Shown one piece after another: positions 33,901 through 45,763 of a stretch of DNA of 64,000 nucleotides (its first letter is position 1; every line of letters starts with the position of its first letter). A model generated the notes under the pieces. That model worked only from the letters and a program-made list of their open reading frames with translations, did not search any database and had not been told where the DNA came from. The stretch comes from Tilletia caries (taxonomy: Eukaryota > Basidiomycota > Exobasidiomycetes > Tilletiales > Tilletiaceae). The stretch covers positions 868,001 to 932,000 of the forward strand of contig JALUTQ010000038.1 of NCBI GenBank assembly GCA_032718865.1, given 5' to 3'. The position numbers and the translations under genes were made by a program.

Positions 33901-34716
33901 GCCACCATCACGACAGCTGAGAGCTCCCTTGCGGATGCCATTGACAAACGTGTTCAAGGGTCAGACGGCAATCGCATCCGGTATCGGCGCAGCTGGTAGA
34001 CTCGTGAGCGGCGTGGTCCAGGTCGGTGATCGGCTGAGAGTCGTGCCTGGCGACGAGATGGCCGTAATTCGTGGTGAGTTTTGGCAATCACCGGTATAAG
34101 TGCTGGATATTGATAGTGAATGTGCGTCTGACGCCATCGTCGATTGATCCGTTCCACAGCCATCGAAGCGGATGATGAACAGGTTCCATGGGCAGTAGCC
34201 GGATCCAATGTCACGCTATACCTCTCATCCATCGACCAAGTGCACGTCAAGTGAGTATAGCGTTCAGTGTCTTGAATACCTGGAATCGACCTCCTGCTCA
34301 CACTATTCTACACCTCCATCAGCATCGGCTCCGTCCTCTGCACTCCTGGTGCGGAAGTCCCCATCTGCAGCACTTTCCTCGCCCAAGTCCTCGTTTTCGA
34401 GCCTTCATACCCACTCGTGGCCGGCTCTCAAGTCGAACTCTTCCACCACAGCGCCAACGTGGCCGCGACGCTGACCGAGCTCGTATCCATCACGGACAAG
34501 GCCACGGGACAGCCGACGAAACGGAAACCACGTGTGCTGAGCAAAGGTGTGACGGCCCAGGTGCGGATTACCGTCATGGCTGGTGGAGCTGCGGGCCAGA
34601 GCCGAGGTATTCCCGTCGAGGACTTCAAGACGAACAAGGAGATGGCTCGCATTCTTCTCCGCCGAGAGGGAGAGACGGTAGCAGCCGGCATCATCACCGA
34701 ACTGAGCAGCACATAA
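30988..34716 (+). CDS. HBS1: HBS1-like translational GTPase (no-go decay, ribosome rescue)
   Basis: Ten exons (30988-31075, 31143-31436, 31566-32446, 32526-32943, 33029-33194, 33284-33548, 33624-33816, 33891-34073, 34160-34250, 34323-34716) give 990 aa. The N-terminal helical domain ([20 protein letters not shown]) is the HBS1 N-terminus that contacts the ribosome. A Ser/Ala/Thr-rich linker of about 300 residues follows. The GTPase domain has G1 [10 protein letters not shown]3 DAPGHRDF and G4 NKLDAVEWD; domains 2 and 3 continue to the end as in EF-1alpha. HBS1 with Dom34/Pelota splits stalled ribosomes. Segment 31347-31436 could instead be intronic, because a second GT donor sits at 31347 in the same phase. 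Its start lies 195 bp from the TUM1 start, head to head. Confidence 0.92.
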
Positions 34717-34942
34717 TGGATTCTTCTTGCCTTTCGTCGCTCAACCCTGGAACTGCACCTCTTTCTTCATGCACGAGGCTCTTGTGTGATGCCTTCGCAC
34801 TCTTATCGCCAAGCCAGCAAGAAAAGCACAAATCTTGACTGAGATTAACAAACAGAGGCTTCAACACACACAAACAGGGAAGCAAGAGGGCGGCAAAAGA
34901 GAAGAGAAAGAGAGGGCGAAAGGATCAGTAGGACGCGAGCTG

Positions 34943-37900
34943 TCACCCGACCGCGACCGCAAGAGACTGCGATGCCGCCGCCGCCGAGTCACCACCGGTC
35001 GTGGCTGCTTGTGAGGGCCCGGCTTCATCCCGGTCTTGCGTGTCACCACGCTGAGGGTTCGCGCTCGCATCTCTGGCCTCTCGTTCCGCCACATCGTACT
35101 GCTCAAGGTCGAGAGTGAGCGATGAGGATGAGTTCTGCTCTTGATCGCGGTAGATGCCGACCAGGGCTTGGCTGCGCTCGTATAGAGATGCCTGTTATGG
35201 TGCAGGTCATGGGAGCACGAAACGTGAGCATGCCTATGCTTCCCAGTGTGTACGAACCTGAACCAAGCGGCTACTTGCTTACCTTCAGAGAGATAACTAT
35301 AAACTGGATCATGTCGCTGGCATGTTCGCGGATGTAATTGCTGACCTTGGCAACGTTTTGCGAATCACTGCAGAACGAGAAGCACAGGGAAGATCAGCGC
35401 CGCGTTGCACAACAGGAAACGGCGGTCCCAGACTCGAAGAACTTACAGAGCGGCATCGACCTCGTCGAGCACAAAGAAGGGAGCAGGTTGGTATGAATGA
35501 ATGGCGAACAATAGCGCCAGGGCAGCCATCGTCTTCTCTCCGCCCGACAGCTGATCCATGTCGCGGAACCGCTTCATGGGCGGCATCGCGTGGTACTTGA
35601 CACCACTCAGGTACGGCTCCTCGTCATCTTCCAGACTCAAGTAGGCGACTCCGCCCATGGGCGCCGCCTTGCCAGCCGTGAGGGCCTTGTAGACCTTGTC
35701 AATCCGCTCGGAAATGTGCTTGTACGCCTTATTGAAGAGCTCGCACCGTCTCTTCTTGATCTGGTTGAACTCCTCTCGGGCGTCGCGAGCTTCCCTCCGT
35801 GAGCGTTCAAACTCCTTCTCGGACTTGGCTAGCTTTGCTTCCGTGTCACCGAGGCTGTTCGAGGGAGGAGTGGTAAAAGAATTGCATAAGTCAGTCATCA
35901 TGCTGATCGCATGCTGCGGAAAGAGAGTACGTACCGATCCACAGCCCTCATGTTCGGGGACAGCTTCTCGATCTCGAGGTCCACGGTGTTGATCCGATCT
36001 CTGAACGTGCGCTCTAACTCGGGACCGCCATCCTAAACGCAGACGATAGACAGGTCAGCCTTACAGTTCCGAAAAGATGATTCAAGCTTCTGTGAGACGT
36101 AACTTACTTCCTTCTCCGCGTCGCTCAATTCTGAGAAGTCAACTTCAACGCCGTAATCCTTAACCTCGGCGACTACCTGCGTGGACTCGTCAACATCCAT
36201 CTCATCGTCATCCTTGGACTCCTGTTGTCAATGCTAAGTCAGCATCTTCACCTTGCACAAACATCTCACTGGATTCGAGAGAGACGTACCTCCTCGAGCG
36301 GGACCTTGTTGAGTGAGCCCTTCTCCAGCGGGAGCTCAATCTCCTCCAATCGACATCTCCGGTAGATCCCGAGACGCTCAGTTCCCAACCGCTCAATCTC
36401 GACATTGGCCGCCGCGATTTCTTTGAGCACCTGGTTGAGGTCTGAGCTAGCCTTCTTGGACTCCTTCTTCGCTGCGTCCAGCGCGGTCGACTTCTCGGCA
36501 TGCTTGGCTTTCAGGTCTTCGTACGTCTTAGTCACTTCGGCCAGGTCCTTTTCGAGGGACTCGAGCTGCACGCTGAGCTTTGAGCGGTCCTGCTCGTACT
36601 TCTTCAGCTTGTCTGCCTCCTTGTCCTTCGTCTTGCGGAGAGCTACAAGTCGTTCCTGTATGCTCTCAACTTGTTGCTCCTCGAATTTAGTCCTGCAAAC
36701 ATGGCTACGTCAACACACGAAACTCAGAGATGGACGGCTCGAGATACACTCACTGATGACTTAGTCGAGCGAGCTGGGACTCGTACTCGACCTGCTCATC
36801 GCTCCGCTGCTGCAGTGCCTTAAGCTGAGTATCCTCGTAGTCGCGGATGTTCTCAACCCCAATTCGACCACAGAAGACCTCAAACACTGCGTCCTCAGCA
36901 GCGTTCACAGTAACCTCCAGTTCGGCAATCTGCGAAGTGGTCTCCTCCAGGTTTCCTCTGCTTATCTTCAGCTTGGGATCGAGTGTTTTCTTCTGCGAGT
37001 CGATAGACTTGATCTCGTCCTCGATACCCGTCATGCGGCCCTTGAGTTGGACCTGCGAAAACATATACCAAAGTCAGCGCCAGATCGCTCGCAAAGAGAG
37101 TAGAACCGGTACTCACAAGCTCTCCATTTGCTTGAGACAGCTCGGCTTCCAGCTTGCCAATCGCGGCCACGAAGTCCTCCTCCGACGGCAGAACACGCTT
37201 CCGCTTGCTCAATTCCTTCAGCTCCGTCAAGGCCTCGTCTCGCTGCCGGTTCAGGCCAGCAACCTCGCGATCTTCCCAGCGTCTCGCCGTCTGTCCCTGC
37301 GTCTGACCACCAGTCATCAGACCGCTCTTGTGGATGACAGTTCCGTCGAGAGTAACGGCTGATCACGAGGATGTAAAGGATTAGCTGCCCATAAATCCCA
37401 GATTGAATAAACACTCTGTGACTCACCCTTGACCTGCTGCTCCCTCTCGTAACATATCTCCCGAGCCACCTCCAAGTTGTCGCAGACCACGCTGTTCCCG
37501 CACGCAAAGTGGATAGCTCTCTCAATGGCCGGCGCAAACTCGATGACATCGACCGCCAGTCGCGCGCCCTTTGCAATGCTGCGCAGCCGGTCATTGATAG
37601 GCTTGACCTGGAGCGTGTCGAGTGGCAGGATGGTCGCCTGTCCAACGCGCTGGTCACGTAGGTACGCGATGCAGTCAATCGCAACCTTCTCGGCGTCGAC
37701 AACGAGGGCGTCCGCAAAGCTGCCGAGTACAGTTGTGATCGCATGGTCGTACTTCCTCTGGGTGGGCCGGCAGAGGTCCAAGACACGGCCCCGAACTCCT
37801 GGGAAGATCTTGGCTAAGGCACTGTAGGCCTCCTTCATCTTGGCCTCCCGTTCACTCTCCTTTTGGTCGTGGTTAGCTTGCAAGAGCTTGTTATAGCAGG

Positions 37901-39847
37901 TCTGCAGATCCTCGTTGAGCTTCGTCTCCCGTTGACTGGAAGATGGTATCAGTATGCGTGTCTGTCAAGAGAGGGAATGGCACTGCATATACTCACTTGA
38001 TACTCGATTTCTCAGTGCGGACGGCCCCAAGGCGATCTTGCTGCTTTTTGAGCCTGGCTGAAATGTCGCTGTTGAGCACCTCCAGACGAGCCATGGTCTC
38101 CTTCCCTGCTTTGGCCTCCTCTTCGATCTTGTTCCGCTTTCTTTGAAGTTCTTGAAGTTGATCCTCAATCTTCTGCACCGTGTCCGACCTGATGCGTGCT
38201 TCTCTTCGCAACGCTTCGAGCTGTTGTCGCTCCTGCACAGCTTGCGTTGCTGCTTGCGCTTTTCTGTATGGTATCAGGAGCTTGTCAGCAGCTGAGTGCA
38301 ATACTGAGCCCAGTGCTCAACTCACAGTGTGTTGTACTCAGTCAGATCAGCCTCGCCCAGCTTCAGACCTGAGGACTCGAGAAGCTTCTTCTGCTTCTGC
38401 GCCGCGACATCAGCTCTTCGCTGGGTTTCCGTCTGGAGCACCTTGAGCCGCCGCAGCTCCTCTTGGTGCTTGTGAAGATCCTTCTCAACCTGGCTGAGCA
38501 GATTGGTCGCATTTTCGGATTTGGCCTTCGAGTACTTCATGAGCTCATTGAGAGCGTCAAGCTCCGGCCGCTGAAGAATGGAGTGAGGATGTGAGATCAA
38601 ACCCTCTGACGCCAAACGTGTGATCCTCTAAGTTGGAGAACACTTACAGTCTTCTGTAGCTCCTTCTCCTTCCCTCGCACCGTGGTTTCCTGCTGGATCA
38701 TGTCCTTGCTAAGCCGAGCGACACTCTGGCGCAACTCTGTCGTCTTCCGCTCCGCCTTCTCCTCTGTCTTCCGCATAGGCCCGAGCTGAGCGTTCATCGA
38801 GTCGACAGACTCTACGTTATCTCCAATGGCGTCCTCAATGTGGAACAGTCGCCATATCAGTCGATGCCGGATCAGCTCATCCTGCAGATGTGAATGCGAA
38901 TCAAGAAATCAGCCTGCGTACGCTGTGAATCTGTCTGGTTTTCCATGCCGACCTTTTCGATGAGCAACCGTTCGAAGCGCTCCACCTCGCTCTTCTGCTC
39001 CTTGACCTGCTTGAGCTCCGAATTGATCCCTCTCCGCTTACTAAAGACAGCCGTGCTCGCCTCAATCGCGCGATCCTGCCGCTCCCGAGCCTGTTCGTAC
39101 TCTTCCTTCAGCTCGAGACTACCGCTGATCTGATCGATGAGCTTGCTCAGGTCGCGAGGCTGTTGGGAAGCGACGGCCTCGACGTCGCCCTGGAAGACGA
39201 GGAAGTTTTTCGCCTTGACGAGGATGTTGAAGGAGCTCAGTTTCGCGTCGTATGTGGCGTGCGGTACGACCCGGCCATTGTACCGATACTCGCTGCCACC
39301 TGTCAGGGTGATGCTGTAGGCAACACCGACGCGAGAGAAGGACGTTCAGCATTCGTAGCAGCCAGATGCGAAACTCAGCTGATGAAACTTACCTCCTCTG
39401 GAAGCGATGGTCAATGCCACGTCCATCCCGATACACAGCTATCACACTAGCCTTCGTCGCCGTACCCTCGCCATCCCCATCATCATCGCTCAGGTCCATG
39501 TCCTCCGGCTGTTCCTGACCCTCGGCAGGCTCGCGCGCAAGGCGTCGTCCACGGTAGATGAGGTCGCGCAGCTGGTTGGAGCGCAGGTGACTACTCTTGA
39601 CACCGAGCACGAACGAGATCGCGTCCATGAGATTTGACTTGCCGCTGCCATTAGGTCCGACTGTGAGTGGAGGAGATATGTTCAGCCACCAGTCATCGCG
39701 CAACGCACTTTGCTGCGCGGAAGCTCGAGAACGGTGACGCGTGCGCAGGCATTACTCACTGACTGCGGTGAAGGAGTGGAAGGGACCGATCGACTGTCGC
39801 CCTCGGTAGCTCTTGAAGTTCTCGACCTCGAGACGCAGCAGCGGCAT
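34943..39847 (-). CDS. SMC1: Cohesin subunit SMC1
   Basis: A many-exon gene on the minus strand. The head starts [16 protein letters not shown] with Walker [20 protein letters not shown] (about 39660-39600). [20 protein letters not shown] is specific for SMC1 rather than SMC2-4. Long coiled coils run to 38,000 and from 37,000 to 36,200. The hinge lies at 37883-37300 (starting [14 protein letters not shown]) and ends HKSGLMTGG. The C-terminal head has the signature [20 protein letters not shown] and Walker [12 protein letters not shown] near 35560-35450. SMC1 pairs with SMC3 and the kleisin to form the ring that holds sister chromatids. The last exon adds a tail of about 80 residues, Ala/Ser/Gln-rich, ending at 34943. 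An acidic loop ([13 protein letters not shown]) is inserted after the first 70 residues. Exact exon borders were not all resolved. Confidence 0.95.
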
Positions 39848-40403
39848 GCTGGGCAACAACTACTGCCTAAGTGAGCGGTTCTGCTGTTGCGCTGTGTATG
39901 CTGGATACGAGTGCGCGCGTGTGTCCGGCCTTGCTATGGTGCGCAACTGCGGGTCCAAGGTGAAGTGATGGTCTTCGTGTTGCTCTTCGCGCGTCCAAAC
40001 GCGTCTTTCCCAAGTCGAGACGCGCTCGCGTTTTCAGATTTCGCGACGCGTCACATTTTCTGGACGCGAATGATCACTCATGTACTGATCACAGAAGTAA
40101 GTCGACCCGACAGGCATTTCACACAGGAAGGTCTGATAGAACATCGTGGTCACGATGGTTGGCATGAGAGAGAGAAAGTTGCGGTGGTACATGTGAGGAA
40201 CGAGACTGTGCTGCGAGCAAGTGGTTGGGAAAGTTAGGCGTGGAGGAATGTATAGGATGGGGGAAACCGCTCCCCCGCCTCGCATGCGCACACGCCCGCA
40301 CGCATTCCAGGCGTGGATGAACACAGAGAAATCCCTGCGATCTATGTGCTCGATGTGGTGTCCCAAACGGGTAACATGGATTGACTTGAAATTCTTCACG
40401 CGC
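39848..40403. other. Spacer between SMC1 start and uL15 stop
   Basis: Contains the SMC1 promoter/leader and the uL15 3' untranslated region (both genes run leftward). Short open frames here lack conserved features. No RNA gene signature was seen. Confidence 0.4.
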
Positions 40404-41411
40404 TCATGCGACGAGCTGCAGAGGTAGAAAAGAGGAAGCAATGTCAATCATCACCAGTTCGACATGCGACCAAGGATGTCCAAGAAGTACTCACCTTGAC
40501 AACACCACCAGCCGCCTTGATCTTCTTCTCCGCCAACTCGCTCACCCAGCGAGCCTTGACAATAACAGGCAGTTGGGGCAATCGGCCCTTGCCGAGAACC
40601 TTGCCGTACCCGGCAGCCAGAGTGTCGATGACGGGGACCTCTGATGAGTTTGCTGATGCGGCCTTGCGGGTCTCAGCGGAAACGAGGGTCCACAGCTTGT
40701 CGAGGTTGATGACGGGCCTGTGGGTGGAGTTGCGGGTCAAGTGGTAGTGGCGCATACCGACCTTACCGAAGTAACCTGAGGACATTGGCAACCAAAGTAA
40801 ATGCGATCAGCGACAGCGCCGGACGCAACAGGAGCACAAGACCGATGAAGGACAAGACGCTGCATTGCCGACAAGGCCTGACCCCGTCCCAAGGCACCGC
40901 AGGTCGGCCCGCATGACTGTAACCCCCGCCGCACCGCCTCCCACAAAACGGCTTCTTCCCGCTCCAGCGGTGGCCAAGGATGAGTCATGACATCTGTCTG
41001 ACATGACCGCCGCATGCTCATCCAATCACAGCCACCGCTCCAGCCGTTCCGGTGACCATGCGCACTGTAAAGATCCTTCCTCTCCCTCGTTGGCCCGCTT
41101 CCGCTTCCCGCTGCAGCGTCCCTGTCCCAGTCATCGATTCCCGCTCGGGAGTCCCAACTCACCAGGGTGGTACTTGTCGAAGTTGGTGCGGTGGTGGTGT
41201 TGACCACCAGCGAGACCACGACCACCGGGATGCTTGCGGTGCTTTCCGACACGACCGTGACCGGCGCTGACCTGTTTAACATCACAAGTGGAAGATAGAA
41301 GCGGGAGAGCGGGTGTCAGTAAACCCAAGCAGCTGACCAGGAGCGGGCGGAGCGGGGGCTGATACGTACGTGTCCGCGGTGCTTCCGGGTGTTGCTGAAA
41401 CGAGTCGGCAT
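40404..41411 (-). CDS. RPL28: Cytosolic large-subunit ribosomal protein uL15 (L27a/RPL28)
   Basis: Four exons: 41411-41370, about 41275-41165, about 40774-40492 and 40415-40404. The start [14 protein letters not shown], the Gly/His block [20 protein letters not shown] and the C-terminal [20 protein letters not shown] are diagnostic of eukaryotic uL15; length is about 148 aa. It is a structural protein of the 60S subunit. The last exon is 12 nt and codes only LVA-stop, restoring the family ending GGVVxLxA. Without it the reading frame runs on into unrelated residues. Intron 2 is about 390 nt, several times the window average. Upstream is a TATA element with a nested inverted repeat (41590-41648). 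Confidence 0.95.
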
Positions 41412-41589
41412 CTTGATGTGTGCTTGAGGAGTTGGACTTGTGGTGGGCTCGTGGTCGGGCAGGCGCTCGAAGAAAATGTCAAGTGTGGGTGGGGGCACCA
41501 GCAACCAGCGTTCTCGGCCGATACAATTTCTCACCCACGCGCTCGGAGCGTTTTGTCAGAAGGGAGTGTGAGAAAAAACCTTCCCAGCA

Positions 41590-41648
41590 GCAGAGTCTCA
41601 AGCGGCATTGAGACTCCAGGTGCGTAGGTGAGACTCTGCCTATATAAA
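41590..41648 (-). promoter_or_regulatory. TATA element plus nested inverted repeats upstream of uL15
   Basis: TATATAAA lies at 41641-41648, about 230 bp before the uL15 ATG. Directly beside it an 11-bp arm GCAGAGTCTCA (41590-41600) is matched by its exact reverse complement at 41629-41639. Inside sits a second inverted repeat, GAGTCTCAA (41593-41601) and TTGAGACTC (41608-41616), separated by 6 nt. The core GAGTCTC/GAGACTC therefore occurs three times in 50 bp. It could be a regulator-binding cluster or a leader RNA structure, since it lies downstream of the TATA on the transcribed strand. Confidence 0.55.
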
Positions 41649-42264
41649 CCGCTCCAACCTTCCCAGTTCGAGGTGGAGCTCCACCACCGCTTCTGCGCTC
41701 CTCGCTTCGGGACACTGTCAGCTCTTCGACACCCGCGAGAGTGCGCTGCGACTGCCCTCGTCAGCTTGCTGACGGACTGTTCGCCGCGGTGAAGAGCGAG
41801 TATTATTTTACGGGGATCGTTGGGCAGCAACTAGGTCGTCACGCAGAGTCAGAAACTGCGAGGGCCAGGGGCATATCAACTTTCGCCACACCTCCTGTTT
41901 CCCTCCTCCTCCCCTTCTCCTACTTATATCATCCCGGCAACGATGCCTTTGTGTTGTGATCTTGTTGTCCATAGACCATAGCATCGACTACGAATCCAAA
42001 CTCTTCCATACACTCTTCGCCTGATGAGCATCACTCGCCTGGTGGGATGAAATCGAAATGAGTTGCAGGGCAGGTTGTACATGTGTGAAAGATGGAGATG
42101 CTGTAGGTATTGTCCCGCTCGAAGTGTGAGCGCAGTAAGTGCTGGCGTGAGCCGCGAGGAGAGGCACGACGATTGTGGGCGAAGGATAGGGGTTGACTGA
42201 TGACTCTTCCGCGAGCCCGTCCAGACTGGAGCCTCATATCTGCAGGAGGCCACGCAGTGAATGG
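41649..42264. other. Spacer upstream of uL15 and downstream of VPS74
   Basis: Contains distal promoter sequence for the leftward uL15 gene and the 3' untranslated region of VPS74. No conserved coding exon is visible. Confidence 0.4.
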
Positions 42265-43781
42265 TTAGAGAGCCTGTATACGGAGGGAGATCACACACAG
42301 ACATCACTCACCAAAGCGTCCATCCGGCTGAGCACATGCAGCACACCCGCAATGACCTCGTACTGGTTCTCATTACCCTGCTCCGCATACTCAGCCCGAA
42401 TCGCCCTCGCCAGCTCCTCCACCCCAACACCCATGTTCACCTCCTGTCTTCTGCCCCCATTCCCCGAGTCCGAGGATAATACAGACCCTTCCCCAATCCC
42501 TGGCCGTACTTGGATGCCCTTGCCAGAACGACCTGGCCCCGCCGATGGTGACGATGACGATCCGTTGGAAGAAAGCCCCCCTCCAGCCGGGGGACCTGAG
42601 CCCCCAATTCCTCCCCCGCCCGAATGTGGCGCCATCGGCCACTGTGCAAAGTCTGCCATCAAGTCGTCCGCCTTTTGGAACGCGAGTTCCCGTGCGTCGT
42701 ACGAGAGGTGATTCAACGCGTTCTCCAGCACGTTGGCTGAGAAGGCACAACAGAGCAGACAGAGCGACCGAGTCATTCGGAAGGCTATCCTCTTGCCTGA
42801 GTTCGGTGGCGCGCCTCCGCTATTTGGCGCTGGGGAGCCGTTCCCCATCCCAGCGTGTGATGGGCCTGCTTCGCCGCCGCCGCCGTAGTAGTTGAGATCT
42901 TCATCCCGATGTCGTGAGCTTCCACCCGCTCGTGTTCGCCCCGCCAATAGGTTCTCGTCTTCCCGGTAGAAGCTGTCGGGGTGTACGCTGGGCGAGTTCG
43001 AGGTAAGGAGCATGAGCATCCTCCGCAGCACGCTGTCCTTGGCCGCAGTGTCCTCAATCGGATGGGTAGCCATATCGAATAACAGGAAGTTGCGCTTCTC
43101 CGTCCGCAGCACCCCTTTATCCACCAGCCCCTTGGCCAGTCGTTCCCGGACTTGCTTGAGTTGGTACCCAATCTTCATCACATTCCACGTCTCACCGCTG
43201 AGTAAGTCGACCCACTGCGCCGTACTCATCAGCTCGCTCGTCCGCATCATCTTTAGCGTCTCATCCAACAAGACCTCCCCCGTCCCCTTCGGGTTCACAA
43301 CCTCCACCAACCGATCCTGCACATCGAACCGTCGCCGGGTCGGTTCCCGGACGACGGCGATCCGTTTCCGCAGCGCAAGCTCGATTATGATGCACGCGCG
43401 CAGCGCAAAACTGATACTGTCGTTCCAGAAGCTCAGGTAGCCCTGCCGATCCTTGAGCCCGAGGAGGAGGATCTCCTCCATGAGTGTCAGACGCGGGTGA
43501 GCGGCTACTTCGCTCTCGTCTTGCAAGTCGCGAGGATCCGATGCGATGGGTGCAGAGCCGATGCTCGAGCGGGCGCTGTACGTGTTCGCGGCAGACGACT
43601 GGTGGCCATTGCCGTTCCCCCCTGAGGGATTCGGCGAGGCGTTTAGAGGTGTCCCCCCGAGCTCCTCATCAGGATCCGCGCTGTAGTAGGTGCCACCGTA
43701 TGTCGCCGAGCTGGCGCCAGCTCCGACAGGGCGACGGCGCGAGAGCCCGCTCACGTTATTGGAGTTGCTGCCGCTGGCCAT
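42265..43781 (-). CDS. VPS74: GOLPH3/VPS74-family Golgi PI4P effector
   Basis: Two exons (43781-42312 and 42273-42265) give 492 aa. The GOLPH3 domain begins LTLMEEILLLGLKDRQGYLSF (42-kDa core) with FWNDSISFALRACIIIELAL, the membrane- and PI4P-binding front, and RRMLMLLTSN further on. The C-terminal helix ends SRMDALAL, as GOLPH3 proteins end in a short hydrophobic tail. VPS74 holds glycosyltransferases in the Golgi. The second exon codes only Ala-Leu-stop; reading through the intron would replace this tail with VSDVCV. At 492 aa it is clearly longer than yeast VPS74 (about 345 aa). Extra sequence is a 90-residue Ser/Gly/Asn-rich N-terminus and two Gly/Pro/Ser-rich loops (around residues 285-320 and 395-440). 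Confidence 0.93.
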
Positions 43782-44067
43782 GCTCAGGCGAGGCTAGTTG
43801 ATGCGAGCTGGTGATGGTGTTCCGCCTCGATGACATCTGTGCGAGCGAGCCTCATTCTCCACACCCATCGGGATTGCTAGCGAACACACAGACGAACAAA
43901 AGCGACGGTTGCAGCGAAGGAACTTCAGTTTCGATTGCGCGGACAGGCAATGCCAGGGAGGCGGGAAACAGATGCGTGCGAATAAGCATTTGCGTTGCGG
44001 CTTAGGGGCGAAGATACACCCCTAGATAACATCCATGCACCCTCCCTCTCGTCCAAATCCCGCGCCT

Positions 44068-45544
44068 TTAAGCTGCCGCAGCAGGGGTAGCCTCCGCCGC
44101 TGCACCCTCTCCAGCCTTCTTCTTCTTCTTGTTGGTCTTCGCCGTGCTCCTCACAGGAGTCTCAAGCAGCTTCTTGGTCTCCTCATTCTGGACGACCTTC
44201 TCCGACTTGACCGTCTTGCCCTCCTGGTACCAGCTTCCCTCGGGGTTGAGCCGGATGGCACCCTTGGAGTTGACAACCACGCTGAAGGAGACCTGAGTCG
44301 TGATGGCCTTGGCGGAAGCGGCAGCCGCGCTGTCGGCTGTTCTTGAGGCGGCGGAAGAGGAACCGTCCGAGGCAACGACCAAGGTGTCGAATGCTTGCAG
44401 GAGACCGTGGTCAACAGCTTCCTTGATACCCATGCGTGCACCCTTCTGGTCTTCGAGCGCGCCGAGGTGGAAGGGGAAAGCACCGAACTTCTTTGAAACC
44501 TCGCTAAAGACGCGTCTGGAGGTGGCCATCTTGAGCAGGTACGAGGCCGCAGGAATGCGCTTGTAAATTGTCGTGCGTGCCGTGTCGGGCTTGGACTGTA
44601 GATACGAGCGTGGAGAGGTGAGTCAGGTACACGCCAAAGCATGTGTGGAGATACATTACTGACCTTGCCGTCTGGCCCAGTGGTGATGTGCAGATCAATA
44701 CCGTACACCTCGTTCTCCTCCAGCTTGAAGTTCTCCGGTCGGTTGTTTGGCTCCGGGTTGAAGACAATCTTCTTCTTGCCATCAATAACATCCTTTTCCA
44801 TCTGGCACGAGTTCATGCCCTCCACCATAAACAGCCCGAACTCATCCCGGACCGCCCGGTCGACAGTCTTGGCAATGTCGATGCTCATTGCTCCCGGCTT
44901 GATCAATCGGATCGCGAGCTCAGCTGCGACGTGTGCAGCCTTGAGAGCGTCAGCCACGCGACTGGGGCCGACGGTCTCCGGTGACTTGTCCAAGGCAGCG
45001 TCGGGGCCGGGCTTGGAAGGTACGACGACAGTCTCGGCTGCGACGACGGGGAAGCCATCGATGTGAGCGCCAATCTGGATCTTGACGACGTCACCGGACA
45101 CGAGAGCGCGCTGAGCCAGGGGGTCGTTTGCGAGGGGAGCCGAGTTGCAGATAATGCCGTTGATAGCAACCGAAGTCGGGTAGGCCGAGCCCTTCTGGAC
45201 ACCCTTGGGCTTGTTGTAGATGGCAGCACTCAGGCTGGTCACAGTTGCGTCACCCTCGTTGCAGAGCTCTTGTACGGTGACCTCAGGCTTGGTGAGGACG
45301 AGGTTGATGACCTTCTTGATCGCGTTGGCCGCGATCTCACCGGCGGCCTTGTACTGTTGGCGCAAGTAGGAGGGAAAGGAGAATGGGTCAAAAGCCTGGT
45401 CCGTGCAAGATCCATCGCAAGAGGAGGCAGAGCGCGTACCTTGGTCAGAGTGGCATCGTCGAGACCGCCCTGTGCGGGGGTCTCAGCGGCAGCAGGGGCA
45501 GCTGGGGCAGCGGCGGGGGCAGTGGTGGGTTCTTCAGCGGACAT
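44068..45544 (-). CDS. PA2G4/EBP1-like (p38-2G4, Cdb4) methionine-aminopeptidase-fold protein
   Basis: Three or more exons on the minus strand. The N-terminus is Ala/Pro-rich, then YKAAGEIAANAIKKVINL starts the pita-bread fold. Family blocks are SVAINGIICNSAPL, GDVVKIQIGAHIDGFPVV, FMVEGMNSCQMEKDVIDGKK and EENEVYGIDLHITTGPDGK. The C-terminal part continues FGAFPFHLGALEDQKGARMG and ends in a Lys/Ala-rich tail (TNKKKKKAGEG). Members lack peptidase activity, bind RNA and pre-ribosomes, and sit at the nascent-chain exit tunnel. The start is the first ATG of an exon ending LTK near 45440, where an intron of about 80 nt interrupts the fold. The gene neighbours other ribosome-linked genes, but this looks like coincidence rather than a cluster. 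Confidence 0.9.
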
Positions 45545-45763
45545 GTTGTTCTTCAGACGATGAGGTGGTGGTGGAGCAAAGAGGGAGTGTTGCCTTTCCA
45601 TCAAGTCAGTCCCACTTCTTCTAAACCATGGTTTAATCTCGGGACACAAGGAAAAGGAAAGCTTGACAGCCATGCGTACAGTATACAAAGATGCGGAAAG
45701 GGATGAGCAAGAGGGAGAGGTACAGCTGGCAGAGGCTCCAGTTGAAGGTCGTTATGGGGGGAC

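Noticed and set aside
34943..39847. Condensin SMC2/SMC4 or SMC3 identity
   Set aside because: The start [16 protein letters not shown] and the [13 protein letters not shown] segment are SMC1-specific.
40775..41164. C/D-box snoRNA inside the uL15 intron
   Set aside because: Only weak C-box-like sequences and an isolated CTGA were seen, without a pairing terminal stem. Not enough to annotate.
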